In this document: piece after piece, positions 11,415 through 19,476 of the stretch
How the letters are laid out: every line of letters begins with the position of its first letter
How positions within the stretch are numbered: the stretch's first letter is position 1
Origin: Corallococcus soli
GTDB taxonomy: Bacteria > Myxococcota > Myxococcia > Myxococcales > Myxococcaceae
DNA length: 64,000 nt
Assembly (NCBI RefSeq): GCF_014930455.1
Contig: NZ_JAAIYO010000005.1
Coordinates: forward strand, 519,088 to 583,087
Direction of reading: 5' to 3'
Notes under the pieces: model-generated
What the model saw: only the letters and a program-made list of their open reading frames with translations
The model's database searches: none
Told to the model about the DNA's origin: nothing
Made by a program: the position numbers and the translations under genes

Positions 11415-12506
11415 TCAGAAACAGGCGACGGCTCCGACGACGAGCAGGGTTTGATGGGGGCGCTGTCGCGGAAGGCCGTCCGCATCGGGGGTCGGGCCCT
11501 CGAAGACCTTCCGGGTCGACCGGTCGTGGCGGGCCTCGGCCTTGAGGGTGAGTCGCTCCGTGGGCTTCAGTTCGAGCGTGAGCGTGCCCTCCGTGAGGGT
11601 CTGCGCGGTGCCGCTCAGGAGACCGTCCCGGTCGCGGTACACCTCCGCGCGGGCCGTCACGGCCACGGCCCGTGCAAGCCGTACCCGCACGTTGGCGCCA
11701 GCCGCGTACCAGAGGGCGGCGTCAGCACCGGGCCGGGCCTGCCTGCCAGCGTCCGCGGTGGCGGCGACGCTCACGACATCGGTGAGCTTCAGGGTGAGGA
11801 CGGTGTCGATGAAGAGGCGCAGGGCCTCCTCGGTGCCGGTGCCTTCGTTGCCGACGAAGGTGTTGACGGCGGCGGACCACCGGTCGCTGGCGTAGGCGAC
11901 CTGGGTGCCCAGCGCCTTGCCGGAGTTGTTGTCACCGATGGTCTGCCAGCCATTGAGCAGGTGGAGCTGGGCGCTCCAGTGGTCATTGAAGCGCCAGGTG
12001 CCCTTGAGGCCGGTCTGATAGTAGGGCGAAAACTCGCCCATCCACGAGCGCGTATAGGTCCAGTTGAGCTGGGATTGGAACGACTCCAGGCCGATGTGGC
12101 TGGGGAAGATGCCGGCCTCCAGGGTGAGGGGGCCTTCGACGAAGGACAGCGAGGCCTGCTGCACGTAGCGCCAGACGTCGGGGCCGGTGGCATCGCCTGC
12201 GGGTTCGGCGCGGTGGAGGACGTCCATGCCGGTGCCGAAGCCCAGCAGCACGCGCGCGCCCACGGGCTCCGGCGCCAGGCTCACACCGAGCGAGGCCAGG
12301 TTGACGGTGACTTCATTGTGCCGCCGGGCCGTGGTGCCCGTGCCTGGCAGGAAGCTGGTGGCGCTGGCGGGGCGGTTGAAGTCGTAGCCGTAATAGGCGT
12401 CCACGCCGCCCTCCACCTGGAGGCGCGACAGGACGGAGGGCTCCGACTGGGACAGGAGGAGGTGGGGCAACAGGGAGACGAGCTTGGAGAGGGGCATGAT
12501 GAGCAC
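11415..12506 (-). CDS. outer-membrane beta-barrel porin, first gene of the kdp operon
   Basis: The protein is about 363 aa, or 360 if it starts at the second ATG, 12497. It has a short export signal and alternating, aromatic-rich beta strands typical of an OmpL-like (BBP2) porin: GGVDAYYGYDFNRP, IFPSHIGLESFQSQLNWTYT, PYYQTGLKGTWRFNDHWSAQ, and a C-terminal Phe (GAVACF) as expected for barrel assembly. It lies about 100 bp upstream of kdpF on the same strand, so it probably shares the transcript and lets solute reach the potassium pump. Substrate is not readable from sequence. A weak sigma-54-like promoter lies just upstream. Confidence 0.82.
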   Translation of the reverse strand: MLIMPLSKLVSLLPHLLLSQSEPSVLSRLQVEGGVDAYYGYDFNRPASATSFLPGTGTTARRHNEVTVNLASLGVSLAPEPVGARVLLGFGTGMDVLHRAEPAGDATGPDVWRYVQQASLSFVEGPLTLEAGIFPSHIGLESFQSQLNWTYTRSWMGEFSPYYQTGLKGTWRFNDHWSAQLHLLNGWQTIGDNNSGKALGTQVAYASDRWSAAVNTFVGNEGTGTEEALRLFIDTVLTLKLTDVVSVAATADAGRQARPGADAALWYAAGANVRVRLARAVAVTARAEVYRDRDGLLSGTAQTLTEGTLTLELKPTERLTLKAEARHDRSTRKVFEGPTPDADGLPRQRPHQTLLVVGAVACF

Positions 12507-12551
12507 CGCCCCATCCCTTGAGCATCCGGCGTGCCCTCACGGAGCGCGGAC

Positions 12552-12567
12552 TGCTCCAGACATTCCA
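12552..12567 (-). promoter_or_regulatory. candidate sigma-54 promoter for porin-kdp operon
   Basis: On the minus strand the sequence TGGAATGTCTGGAGCA has the invariant GG and GC doublets with exact 10-nt spacing and an additional T, A and G of the TGGCACG-N4-TTGC consensus. It sits about 45-60 bp ahead of the porin start. The -12 half is poor (GAGC). An NtrC-type activator at the other end of the cluster makes the site plausible, no more. Confidence 0.3.
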
Positions 12568-12718
12568 GGGGGTTGCGGGAGGGCGACGCATGCCCGGGTT
12601 GCAAGGTGCACGAACCGCCCCGAGCGCGCGTTGCGAGGTGAAACGTCCCTGCGGCGAGCGGACAAGCCGGGGGCCTCCGGTCAGGGAGCGATTACAGTGG
12701 GAGGAGGAGGTGGTCGGC

Positions 12719-14089
12719 GTGCATCCGTACCGATGGAGCGAGAAGCTGGGGCCCCGGCTGGAGCAGGCAACCGAGCGGATGCGCCAGCTGCGCAGCGCCG
12801 TGATGCCGCCTGCCGCGGTGCAGAGCCTCCGGCACTGGTTCCGGATTCATCACACGTACAACTCGAACGCGATTGAGGGGAACCGGCTGACCCTGCCCGA
12901 AACGCGCGCGGTGCTGGAGGACGGCATCACCATCGCGGGCAAGTCCCTCAAGGACCACTTCGAGGCGGTGAACCTCGCGCACGCACTCGATTTCATCGAG
13001 TCCCTGGCGCGGAAGGACACGGTGTTGGGCGAACGGGACGTGCGCGAGATGCACGGCATCGTGCTGCGGGGCATCGAGCCGGAGGGCGCGGGCGTCTATC
13101 GGCGCATCAACGTGCGGATTGGTGGCACCCAGCATATGCCCCCAGAAGCCTTCCGCGTGCCCGAACAGATGCACACGTTCGGAGCGTGGCTGGCTGGCGA
13201 GAAGTCGGAGCATCCCGTCGTCGTCTCCGCCATCGCGCACACCTGGTTCGAGACGATCCACCCATTCGTGGATGGAAACGGTCGGACCGGGAGACTGCTC
13301 GCCAACCTGCTCCTGATGCGAGAGCACTATCCCGCCATGGTTCTGCTCGTCGAGGACCGTGCACGGTATTACGCGGCCCTGGATGCCTCCCACTCGGGGG
13401 ACCTCACCGCGATGGTGGAGCTGACACTGGACCGCGTAGAGCAGAGCTTCGAGGAGTATGAGCGGGCCAGTCGCGAAATCACCGAGGTACAGGAGCCCGC
13501 GATCGAGTACCTCGCGAGCAGGTTGGGCACCGTTCAAGTCCCCGATCCACCTGAGCTCGTTCAGTGGTGGCTCGGTGTCGAAGTTCTGCACGGGGCCCTG
13601 GTACACATCGCCAACTCCTTGAACCGACGTCTGGAAAGCTCCCAAACCCGGCTCACGGTCTCCGCCCTGCCCAACCTGACTCGGCGCGACTGGGCAACCA
13701 TCAACCGCAAGCGATTCCCACTCTTCGCACTACAAGCAGACGTCGGACGCGCCTCGACCCGCCTGGAGCTGCAGTCCGAAGTACACATGGGGGCTCTTCC
13801 TGGATGGAAGGTCCATCCGCCCGTCATCCATTTGCAGAGTCCCATAGCAGCAGCAGAGCCCCCACGCCGGTTCATCGAGGCTGTTCCCACGGGGCATCTC
13901 TTCCGTGTCTTGAGAGGGACGGCCGCCACCGCGGACTACCTCCAGAACGAGCGGCGACATATCCGAACGCTGAGCGATAGACCCGCCCCCTCGGACTACG
14001 ATGTCGACGTCGACGTCTCCGCCCAGCAGATCGCGGCGGAGATCTGGACCTATGTCGTTGACCATCACCTCGTCCCCACCCCAGGCTGA
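12719..14089 (+). CDS. Fic family protein (AMPylase-type) with N-terminal inhibitory helix
   Basis: The 456-aa protein starts at GTG 12719, 8 bp after a perfect GAGGAGGAGG site; the earlier in-frame ATG has no such site. It carries the complete Fic motif HPFVDGNGRTGR (His about 181), for transfer of AMP or a related nucleotide to protein hydroxyls. Near the N-terminus is the self-inhibition motif (S/T)xxxE(G/N), here SNAIEGN with Glu about 53, as in class II Fic proteins. The last 200 residues are not a family I recognise. It is divergent from the porin-kdp operon. Codon use in the 3' half is less GC-biased than its neighbours, which may mean acquisition. Confidence 0.9.
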   Translation: MHPYRWSEKLGPRLEQATERMRQLRSAVMPPAAVQSLRHWFRIHHTYNSNAIEGNRLTLPETRAVLEDGITIAGKSLKDHFEAVNLAHALDFIESLARKDTVLGERDVREMHGIVLRGIEPEGAGVYRRINVRIGGTQHMPPEAFRVPEQMHTFGAWLAGEKSEHPVVVSAIAHTWFETIHPFVDGNGRTGRLLANLLLMREHYPAMVLLVEDRARYYAALDASHSGDLTAMVELTLDRVEQSFEEYERASREITEVQEPAIEYLASRLGTVQVPDPPELVQWWLGVEVLHGALVHIANSLNRRLESSQTRLTVSALPNLTRRDWATINRKRFPLFALQADVGRASTRLELQSEVHMGALPGWKVHPPVIHLQSPIAAAEPPRRFIEAVPTGHLFRVLRGTAATADYLQNERRHIRTLSDRPAPSDYDVDVDVSAQQIAAEIWTYVVDHHLVPTPG

Positions 14090-14115
14090 ATCCAGCCTTG
14101 GTGGTTTGTGCGACG

Positions 14116-14475
14116 TCACGGCTGGTTGGACACGGAGTTGTCGCAGTCCGAACCCGTGCACTTGCCGGAGCAGACGACCTGACCGGGATACGAGGTCAGG
14201 ACGGCGCACTCGGTGCCGCCGCTACAGGAGACCAGCTCCGTGCAGAGCGTTGCTTCGTTCACGCAGCGCGCCTGGGTCTTCCCTTCCAGCTTGATGGCGA
14301 TGCACCCGAGTCCCTGGGGGCACTGGGGCAGGTCCACGCCGCACTCCTGCGCGAGGTCCAGTGACTGCCCATCCCGCAGGGCCAGTCGTCCCTGCTTGCC
14401 GCCCGCGCCGTCCGACCCACAGGCCGCCAGGGTCATGACCGTCAGGCAGCATCCCAGCATTCGCATCCAGCGCAT
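14116..14475 (-). CDS. small Cys-rich lipoprotein, unknown function
   Basis: The 119-aa protein starts at ATG 14475 with a lipoprotein signal (RMLGCCLTVMTLAACGSDG; LAAC lipobox). The mature part is rich in cysteine (ECGVDLPQCPQGLGC, ARCVNEATLCTELVSC, VVCSGKCTGSDC) and would be disulfide-bonded at the envelope. It is convergent with the Fic gene (26 bp apart). I do not recognise a function. A short piece resembling its CVNEATL segment recurs on the minus strand near 17420. Confidence 0.7.
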   Translation of the reverse strand: MRWMRMLGCCLTVMTLAACGSDGAGGKQGRLALRDGQSLDLAQECGVDLPQCPQGLGCIAIKLEGKTQARCVNEATLCTELVSCSGGTECAVLTSYPGQVVCSGKCTGSDCDNSVSNQP

Positions 14476-14629
14476 CGTGGCTCCTTCATCCGAAGAGTGA
14501 CCGCGCACGACGCACAGCAAGGAGCGCACCAACCGGCACATCGCAGGGATTCCGCAGCCTTGCCGTGCGGGGCAGCCAACGTGTCCCCCAGAAATCTGAT
14601 GGGGCCACGGATCCCTGGAGGCTCGCGCC

Positions 14630-15136
14630 CTACCGGAACGCATCCACGATGTAGAAGCCGGCGCGCGGTGAATTGAGGATTGCAGTGCCCGGCTTGGACT
14701 CTGGCCGCTTGCGCAATTGGCCGAACCCGAGCCTTGCCACCGCGCAGATGGGGATCCTGTCTCTTCCCTTCAAGAACTGGGCTTCGTAATAGCGGATGAC
14801 CGGCTGCTCACCGCCAGTCCATACGCGCCCATAGAGACGGAGCGGGGCCTCCAGCGTCCCGATGTCCTCCTCCAGCACGCTCTCAATCGGCCCGTCATGG
14901 AGCGTGATGGACTGCGCACTGCTCTGGTTCGCGTCAAGCTGGATCCATGCGGCCTCTCCCACGAAAAGCTGGAGGTAACGCATGATCTCCAAGGCCTTCT
15001 CCGGACACGGCTCGAACATCGGCACGCCGTCGGCATGGAGGCCGACATCCCCCGGTTTCCGCGGTGGCGTGGCACACGCCAGTGGGACCCCCACCAGGAC
15101 CGCCCACCCCACGAGCATGTATTTGTGTGAAGCCAT
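14630..15136 (-). CDS. lipoprotein partner of DUF2381 protein
   Basis: The 168-aa protein starts at ATG 15136 with signal MASHKYMLVGWAVLVGVPLA and lipobox LACA. The mature domain has a beta-rich pattern (RYLQLFVGEAAWIQLD, PLRLYGRVWTGGEQPVIRYYEAQF) and ends GFYIVDAF. It begins 10 bp after the stop of the DUF2381 gene, so the two are an operon. Such pairs are repeated many times in myxobacterial genomes, often near Ser/Thr kinases. Function unknown. Confidence 0.72.
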   Translation of the reverse strand: MASHKYMLVGWAVLVGVPLACATPPRKPGDVGLHADGVPMFEPCPEKALEIMRYLQLFVGEAAWIQLDANQSSAQSITLHDGPIESVLEEDIGTLEAPLRLYGRVWTGGEQPVIRYYEAQFLKGRDRIPICAVARLGFGQLRKRPESKPGTAILNSPRAGFYIVDAFR

Positions 15137-15146
15137 GCGGTCGTTC

Positions 15147-16070
15147 CTACTTCGCGATCAAGGCTGGATCCAACTGAACGATGGCCTGCAAGCGTCCATC
15201 CTGCCGGTACAGCTCCAGGGACAAGGAGGTCAACGTCCCGCTGTCCAGGAACGCGCTTCCGTCCACGACAAGTCCAATCACTCCGGATGTTCCCGGGACG
15301 AGCACAGCCGCCGAAGACCGAACAGCGATGGCCCGCTCCCGCGCATCCGACGTGCCCACCAGCCGCACGGACTTCATGCTCCAGGAGTGCACGGGGTGAT
15401 GATTCTTCACCTTGAATACAACGGCTGCCTTTCCGGTGCCTCGAAAGACGGTGGCATCCAGCGAGGCACCGTCGTCCTGGCCGGAAAAGTGCGCCGCGAC
15501 CCCGAAAGGCGTCTGAGCTACGGCGCCCGCCGTCAGCAAGGCCGCCAGCGCATGATCCTCGGAGACCTCCTCTTTGTGCAGGCGCTCGTTCTCCGCGCGG
15601 AGGGCCTTGTTCTCCTTCTCCGAATCCACCAGCGCCGAGGCCACGGCATCCTGGCTTCCACGGTCCTCGAAGACGTTGAGCTGCTGGTCCGCGCTCCCTC
15701 GTGCTTGCCGTCCCGGAGGCCTGAGGAGGAACGGGACCTCCCTGTCGTCCGCCAGGGTCACCAGCAGGGAGAACGCTTCGTCCGGATCCAGGTCGCGTCT
15801 GGGCTCCAGAACGACCGTCCGCCCCACGATGCCCACCGGCTCGAACCGTCCGTCGCCGCCCACCAACCGCGCGCGGACAGGCTTCACGCGCGCATCGAAG
15901 CGGAGGGCCGTCACCACCTGCCCCCTCACGTAGACCCGCTGGGGCGAGGCATCCGGATGCTCGGAGAGAAAGAGCGTCCGGATGGCGAGCTGCTCCCGCC
16001 CCTCCGCCATCGCAGCTCCTGCGAGGAGGGTGCCGAGCAGCACCGACTTCATGGGTAGTGGCATCCACAT
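15147..16070 (-). CDS. DUF2381 family secreted protein
   Basis: About 307 aa; starts at 16070, 16064 or 16052 are all possible, the last giving a cleaner signal (MKSVLLGTLLAGAAMAEG). The N-terminal half has the family pattern (RTLFLSEHP, VYVRGQVVTALRFDA, VVLEPRRDLDPDEAFSLLVTL), then a short coiled-coil (SEKENKALRAENERLHKEE) and a C-terminal beta domain (VVFKVKNHHP, LVPGTSGVIGLVVD). This is the Myxococcus-restricted paralogous family DUF2381. It is exported and of unknown role, perhaps envelope sensing. It heads a two-gene operon with the following lipoprotein. Confidence 0.85.
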   Translation of the reverse strand: MWMPLPMKSVLLGTLLAGAAMAEGREQLAIRTLFLSEHPDASPQRVYVRGQVVTALRFDARVKPVRARLVGGDGRFEPVGIVGRTVVLEPRRDLDPDEAFSLLVTLADDREVPFLLRPPGRQARGSADQQLNVFEDRGSQDAVASALVDSEKENKALRAENERLHKEEVSEDHALAALLTAGAVAQTPFGVAAHFSGQDDGASLDATVFRGTGKAAVVFKVKNHHPVHSWSMKSVRLVGTSDARERAIAVRSSAAVLVPGTSGVIGLVVDGSAFLDSGTLTSLSLELYRQDGRLQAIVQLDPALIAK

Positions 16071-16262
16071 AAGACCTGGACCATAAACCAGGATCCGCTC
16101 CCCGCGACTACGCCCTGCCCTGACGGGTCCCCCGCGCGCAGCGCGTGGCCGCGCGTGCCTTCCTCCTAGCGAAGGCGGTTCGCCAACCCCTCACGCCCCG
16201 TGATTCCGAAATGAAATGACACCCATCACGTTTCCTGTTCATCACGGAATGGGGGTTTCACA

Positions 16263-16820
16263 ATGTCCGAGGAGATTGACAGTTCAGACATGGAGTACGC
16301 CGTCTTCGCCGTCCGTCATCAGCCCACCCTGCTCGCCGTCGCCCGGAACCTTTGCGGTCGGAATGCCAGTGATTGTGAGGGCCTCGTCCACGACGTGCTG
16401 CTCCGGGCCCTGCTGAAGTGGGACATGCTCCAGTCGTGGTCGGAGCCTGAACGGCGCGCCTGGCTGGTGCGGGTGCTGCACACCGTCTTCATGGACCAGT
16501 GCCGCAGTCAGAAGCCCGCGGCCCCACCTCCCATCACCCTGGCCAACGTCCACGCGCTCCTCGCGGAACCCGACGCGCCAGCCCCAGGGCTATGGGAGCA
16601 CATCACCGAAGCCGACCTGCGGGAGGCCATCGCCACGCTCCCCTACCCCCTTCGCCGGACCTTCGAGTTGCACTCCCAGGGGCTGCATCACGCGGAGATT
16701 GGCCGCCAGCTCGGAGCGCCGGAGGGCACGGTGGGCACCTGGCTCTTCCAGGCCCGCTTCCGCCTGCGGGAGCGGCTGCGTGGCATGGCGGAGCAGCCCC
16801 GGAAGCAGGCGAGCGCCTGA
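16263..16820 (+). CDS. ECF-type RNA polymerase sigma factor
   Basis: The 185-aa protein starts at ATG 16263. Region 2 is seen in VFAVRHQPTLLAVARNLCG...DCEGLVHDVLLRAL and RAWLVRVLHTVFMDQCRS. Region 4 is DLREAIATLPYPLRRTFELHSQG, then an HTH (HHAEIGRQLGAPEGTVGTWLFQARFRLRERL). No anti-sigma factor is next to it. Upstream, 16198-16250 has repeated CGTGAT/ATCACG half-sites that could be a control element. Downstream is the GNAT remnant, 50 bp away, so sigma factor and acetyltransferase were probably adjacent before the toxin cassette arrived. Confidence 0.88.
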   Translation: MSEEIDSSDMEYAVFAVRHQPTLLAVARNLCGRNASDCEGLVHDVLLRALLKWDMLQSWSEPERRAWLVRVLHTVFMDQCRSQKPAAPPPITLANVHALLAEPDAPAPGLWEHITEADLREAIATLPYPLRRTFELHSQGLHHAEIGRQLGAPEGTVGTWLFQARFRLRERLRGMAEQPRKQASA

Positions 16821-16835
16821 CGTACCAGCGCCCGA

Positions 16836-17090
16836 CGCCTCCGAAGACGGACGGCCTATGCTCCCGCGCCATGTCCAATCCCTACAACGTGAGGGCCGTC
16901 CAGTCCCGCTCGGAGCTTGAGCAGGTCCTGACCCTGCAACGCAGGAACCTCAAGCAGGTCCTGTCCCCGGAGGAGATGCACTCGCAGGGCTTCGTCACCG
17001 TGGCGCATGACCTGCCCACGCTGGAGGCCATGCATGCGCTGGCGCCCAGCATCATCGCCCCGCATGGCTCCGAGGTCGTCGCCTATGCCC
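16836..17090 (+). repeat. direct repeat, left copy (5' end of GNAT gene plus leader)
   Basis: This 255-bp segment matches 19477-19731 with 8 mismatches and no gaps in a hand alignment (about 97%). It covers 35 bp of leader and the first 73 codons of the GNAT gene. Identity stops sharply at 17090/19731 and at 16836/19477. The two copies bracket the toxin-immunity genes. Confidence 0.95.
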
Positions 17091-17110
17091 CGCGGAGCCT
17101 GTCAACGTGA
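16871..17110 (+). pseudogene. truncated GNAT acetyltransferase (5' fragment)
   Basis: The ORF starts MSNPYNVRAVQSRSELEQVL and follows the intact GNAT at 19512 for 73 codons, then changes abruptly to a six-residue foreign tail and stops. It lacks the acetyl-CoA binding motif and most of the fold, so it cannot be an enzyme. It keeps the same leader as the intact copy and could still be transcribed. It is a by-product of the insertion or duplication that placed the toxin cassette here. Confidence 0.9.
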
Positions 17111-17545
17111 ATGAGACAGTGAAACGGAGAGATTGGTGCGCAGCCCCCAGTTCCGTGGCGCTCCCGCGCTTGGTGTGGACTCTTTGCAAGAAGGTCTTTG
17201 GAGAATGAGGAGCTGGATGATGCTCCCCGCTGGGGGCGCATGACGCGAACCTATCCGACAGTCGGACAGGTTCTGGCGAGCAGCCGCTGACGGGGCGCCC
17301 TCATGGACCCGGTTTCTAGAGTGTCCCCTCCAAGTCCAAGCTCCACACAAAGCGCGGGAGACCACGGAGCCGGGGCAAGCTCAGAACCGGGCTACTCCGA
17401 CAAGAGACCCGCCCCGTTCAAAGCGTCGCTTCATTCACGCAGGCGCCAGCCGGTGAATGGTTACGGAAATCCTTGAAGGTGGAGAGCCCGATAGTCAGGA
17501 TGCCGCGCCTCCTGATTCCCAGGGGGAGCCGGCTTTGGGGTTTCA
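17111..17545. other. leader region of toxin cassette with palindrome
   Basis: These 435 bp lie between the GNAT remnant and the toxin gene. No convincing ORF is present. It holds an imperfect palindrome at 17250-17270 (CCTATCCGAC A GTCGGACAGG, one mismatch per arm), which could be an operator. On the minus strand at about 17418-17455 a short piece reads ACVNEATL, like the lipoprotein at 14116-14475. The base composition is mixed, as expected at a junction. Confidence 0.5.
17254..17266. promoter_or_regulatory. palindrome upstream of toxin gene
   Basis: TCCGAC-A-GTCGGA is a perfect 6-bp inverted repeat around one base; with one mismatch the arms extend to 10 bp. It lies about 280 bp before the toxin start. 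A regulator-binding site is possible; no protein can be assigned. Confidence 0.3.
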
Positions 17546-18838
17546 GTGCGTCTGGTCGGAGTTGTCGCGTTGTTACTGTTGGCAGGAGGGTGTGCGACCG
17601 CTCGCGTCGTCCATATCGGTGCTGGAGACGGCAGACAGGCAATCCACAAGTCCGTGGATGTTGACCCGGTCCAGGTGAGCGAGGACGAGTTCAAGTCGGC
17701 CCTCACGGGACTCATCCTGGACATGCGCATGGACGTTACCTTTCGCGAGGCGGATGCGGCGGACCCACGAGGCCAGGTCCGGTCCAGGACGCTGCTTGCA
17801 TCGTCGAAGGGCATCGCGAATTCGGAGGCGGATGGAACCCCCGAGTCGTTTTACGCGCGCATCTGCCCCGAACCCGATGACTGCCTGAGCCTGGTAGGCG
17901 GGACGGGGCTGACGTTCTCGCGGAAGGACCGGACGCTCATGGCGCTGTCCTTCGCGCTCGATACCGTGTGGGGGAGTGTCGAGGCGGAAGTCGGGAAGCT
18001 GCTGAACCCGGTTGCTCTGAAAGCCATGGTCACGTCGGCGGCGCTGACCGTGCTTCTCACGATGGCCTTTCCCGAGCCGGTCACCAAGGTCCTCGCGGTG
18101 GCCCTGACGGCAGCGCTGGTGGCGTACCTGGGTGTCGTACCGGTCTGGGAGATGGGTCGCGGCTTCGTGAGGCTGTGGGACGACGCGCAAAGGGCCACGA
18201 GCGTCATCGCATTGCAGGACATCGGGCACCGGTTCGGGCGGGTGTTGGGGACGAACGGCACGCGCGTCCTGGTGCTCCTCATCACGGCGGCCTTGGGCGG
18301 AAGAAGCGCGATGGCGGCCCAGGGGCCCAAGCTGCCGGGCTTCTCGCAGGCTGCACTTCGAGGACAGGCCGAAGCGGGCTTCCAACTCGGAGAGGCGCTG
18401 AACGGCGGAGTGACGTCCATCGCGCTGCCCGCCGCGGGGGTGCTGAACGTCACGCTCGCTCCGGGTGCGGTTGCGGCTCTCGCGATGTACTCGCAGGGGC
18501 AGGTTCCAGGCGATGAGGAGGGCCCGGTGCACCACATCTGCACGAGCAAGAACCTGGTTTCGGCCGCGACAGGCGGTCCCTGGACGCCGCTGTGCGAGAG
18601 GATCTTCAAGAAGGCAGGGATGACCCTTGAAGACATTGCAAACAAGGTGCGGCTCAATGGACACGAGGGTCCACATCCTGGCCCGTACCACGACAAAGTA
18701 GTCGGCAGACTGCAAGATGCTGTCAGTCGATGCAGAACAACAGAGACCTGTCGGGCACGCTTGATGGGTGAGCTTGCAAAAATCGCCAACGAGCTTCTTA
18801 CGCCGGGCTCCGAGCTGCGCAGCCTTATCGTGAAGTAG
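17546..18838 (+). CDS. SitA-like polymorphic toxin lipoprotein with C-terminal AHH nuclease domain
   Basis: The 430-aa protein starts at GTG 17546. It has a lipoprotein signal (RLVGVVALLLLAGGC), a middle region with several hydrophobic helices (SAALTVLLTMAFPEPV, VLAVALTAALVAYLGVV, RVLVLLITAALGG) and a variable C-terminus. The last 110 residues carry the AHH-type HNH/Endo VII nuclease pattern: VHHICTSKN (His about 329-330) and GHEGPHPGPYHDKVV. Lipoprotein toxins of the SitA type are delivered to kin by TraA/TraB outer-membrane exchange in Myxococcus and kill recipients lacking immunity; assignment to this class (closest in my memory to SitA5) is from layout and sequence style. Its stop is 10 bp before the immunity gene. 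Confidence 0.82.
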   Translation: MRLVGVVALLLLAGGCATARVVHIGAGDGRQAIHKSVDVDPVQVSEDEFKSALTGLILDMRMDVTFREADAADPRGQVRSRTLLASSKGIANSEADGTPESFYARICPEPDDCLSLVGGTGLTFSRKDRTLMALSFALDTVWGSVEAEVGKLLNPVALKAMVTSAALTVLLTMAFPEPVTKVLAVALTAALVAYLGVVPVWEMGRGFVRLWDDAQRATSVIALQDIGHRFGRVLGTNGTRVLVLLITAALGGRSAMAAQGPKLPGFSQAALRGQAEAGFQLGEALNGGVTSIALPAAGVLNVTLAPGAVAALAMYSQGQVPGDEEGPVHHICTSKNLVSAATGGPWTPLCERIFKKAGMTLEDIANKVRLNGHEGPHPGPYHDKVVGRLQDAVSRCRTTETCRARLMGELAKIANELLTPGSELRSLIVK

Positions 18839-18848
18839 GAGGCATGGG

Positions 18849-19472
18849 GTGGAACGTCAATTTTATTGGGTAGGCATGGCTGACGTGCCTCAATGGCTCA
18901 TTTCGACACCAACGTTGGCGTCCGGTGATTCGCTTGACGAACCTTGGATGTTCGCGGATGGACGCCTGCTTGAGGATCCAGGCCATATGAAGGCCCAGGT
19001 TTCACATCCTGGCGAGAAGCGAACGTTTGTATTCTCCGTGATAGAGAAAGCTCCCGTCGTCAGCGAAGAGGTCGCGAACGTCTTCAGAACCCTTGCCTCT
19101 AATGATGTCCAACTGTTTCCGGTATCGGTAGAGGGAGAGTCCGAGCGGTACTTCGTCGTCAATGCAATCAAAGTGATTGATTGCATTGATGATGCGAGGT
19201 GCCGGGAAGTCCATCACTACGCTGAAGAGGACCCCTTTCTCGAAGATGCAGGCGAGTACCGTTGGATCTATGGCCTGCGCATTGCCCCCTCGAAGACCGA
19301 AGGGGCGCACGTTTTGAGGCCGAAGAAGTTCAAGACGGCGTTCATTGTCTCGGAGGAGGTCAAGAACGCACTCGAAGGGGTCGGGAACCTGGGCGTGTCG
19401 TTCGAGCGTGTGACGGCACCCGATGGAGGGAATGATGAGCAGCGAGCCTGTTCTCCCCTTCGAGATAGCTGA
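18849..19472 (+). CDS. Imm11-like immunity protein for the adjacent toxin
   Basis: The 207-aa protein starts at GTG 18849, 6 bp after an AGGAGG site that overlaps the toxin stop; ATG 18876 is the alternative. It has no signal peptide, so it acts in the cytoplasm. The opening (RQFYWVGMADVPQWLIS), the middle (PVSVEGESERYFVVNAIKVIDCIDD) and the end (TAFIVSEEVKNALEGVG, VSFERV) match the Imm11/DUF1629-type family common beside myxobacterial toxins. It presumably binds the AHH nuclease. The gene is visibly more A/T-rich than its neighbours, a sign of transfer. It runs into the right copy of the 255-bp repeat. Confidence 0.78.
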   Translation: MERQFYWVGMADVPQWLISTPTLASGDSLDEPWMFADGRLLEDPGHMKAQVSHPGEKRTFVFSVIEKAPVVSEEVANVFRTLASNDVQLFPVSVEGESERYFVVNAIKVIDCIDDARCREVHHYAEEDPFLEDAGEYRWIYGLRIAPSKTEGAHVLRPKKFKTAFIVSEEVKNALEGVGNLGVSFERVTAPDGGNDEQRACSPLRDS

Positions 19473-19476
19473 CGCT

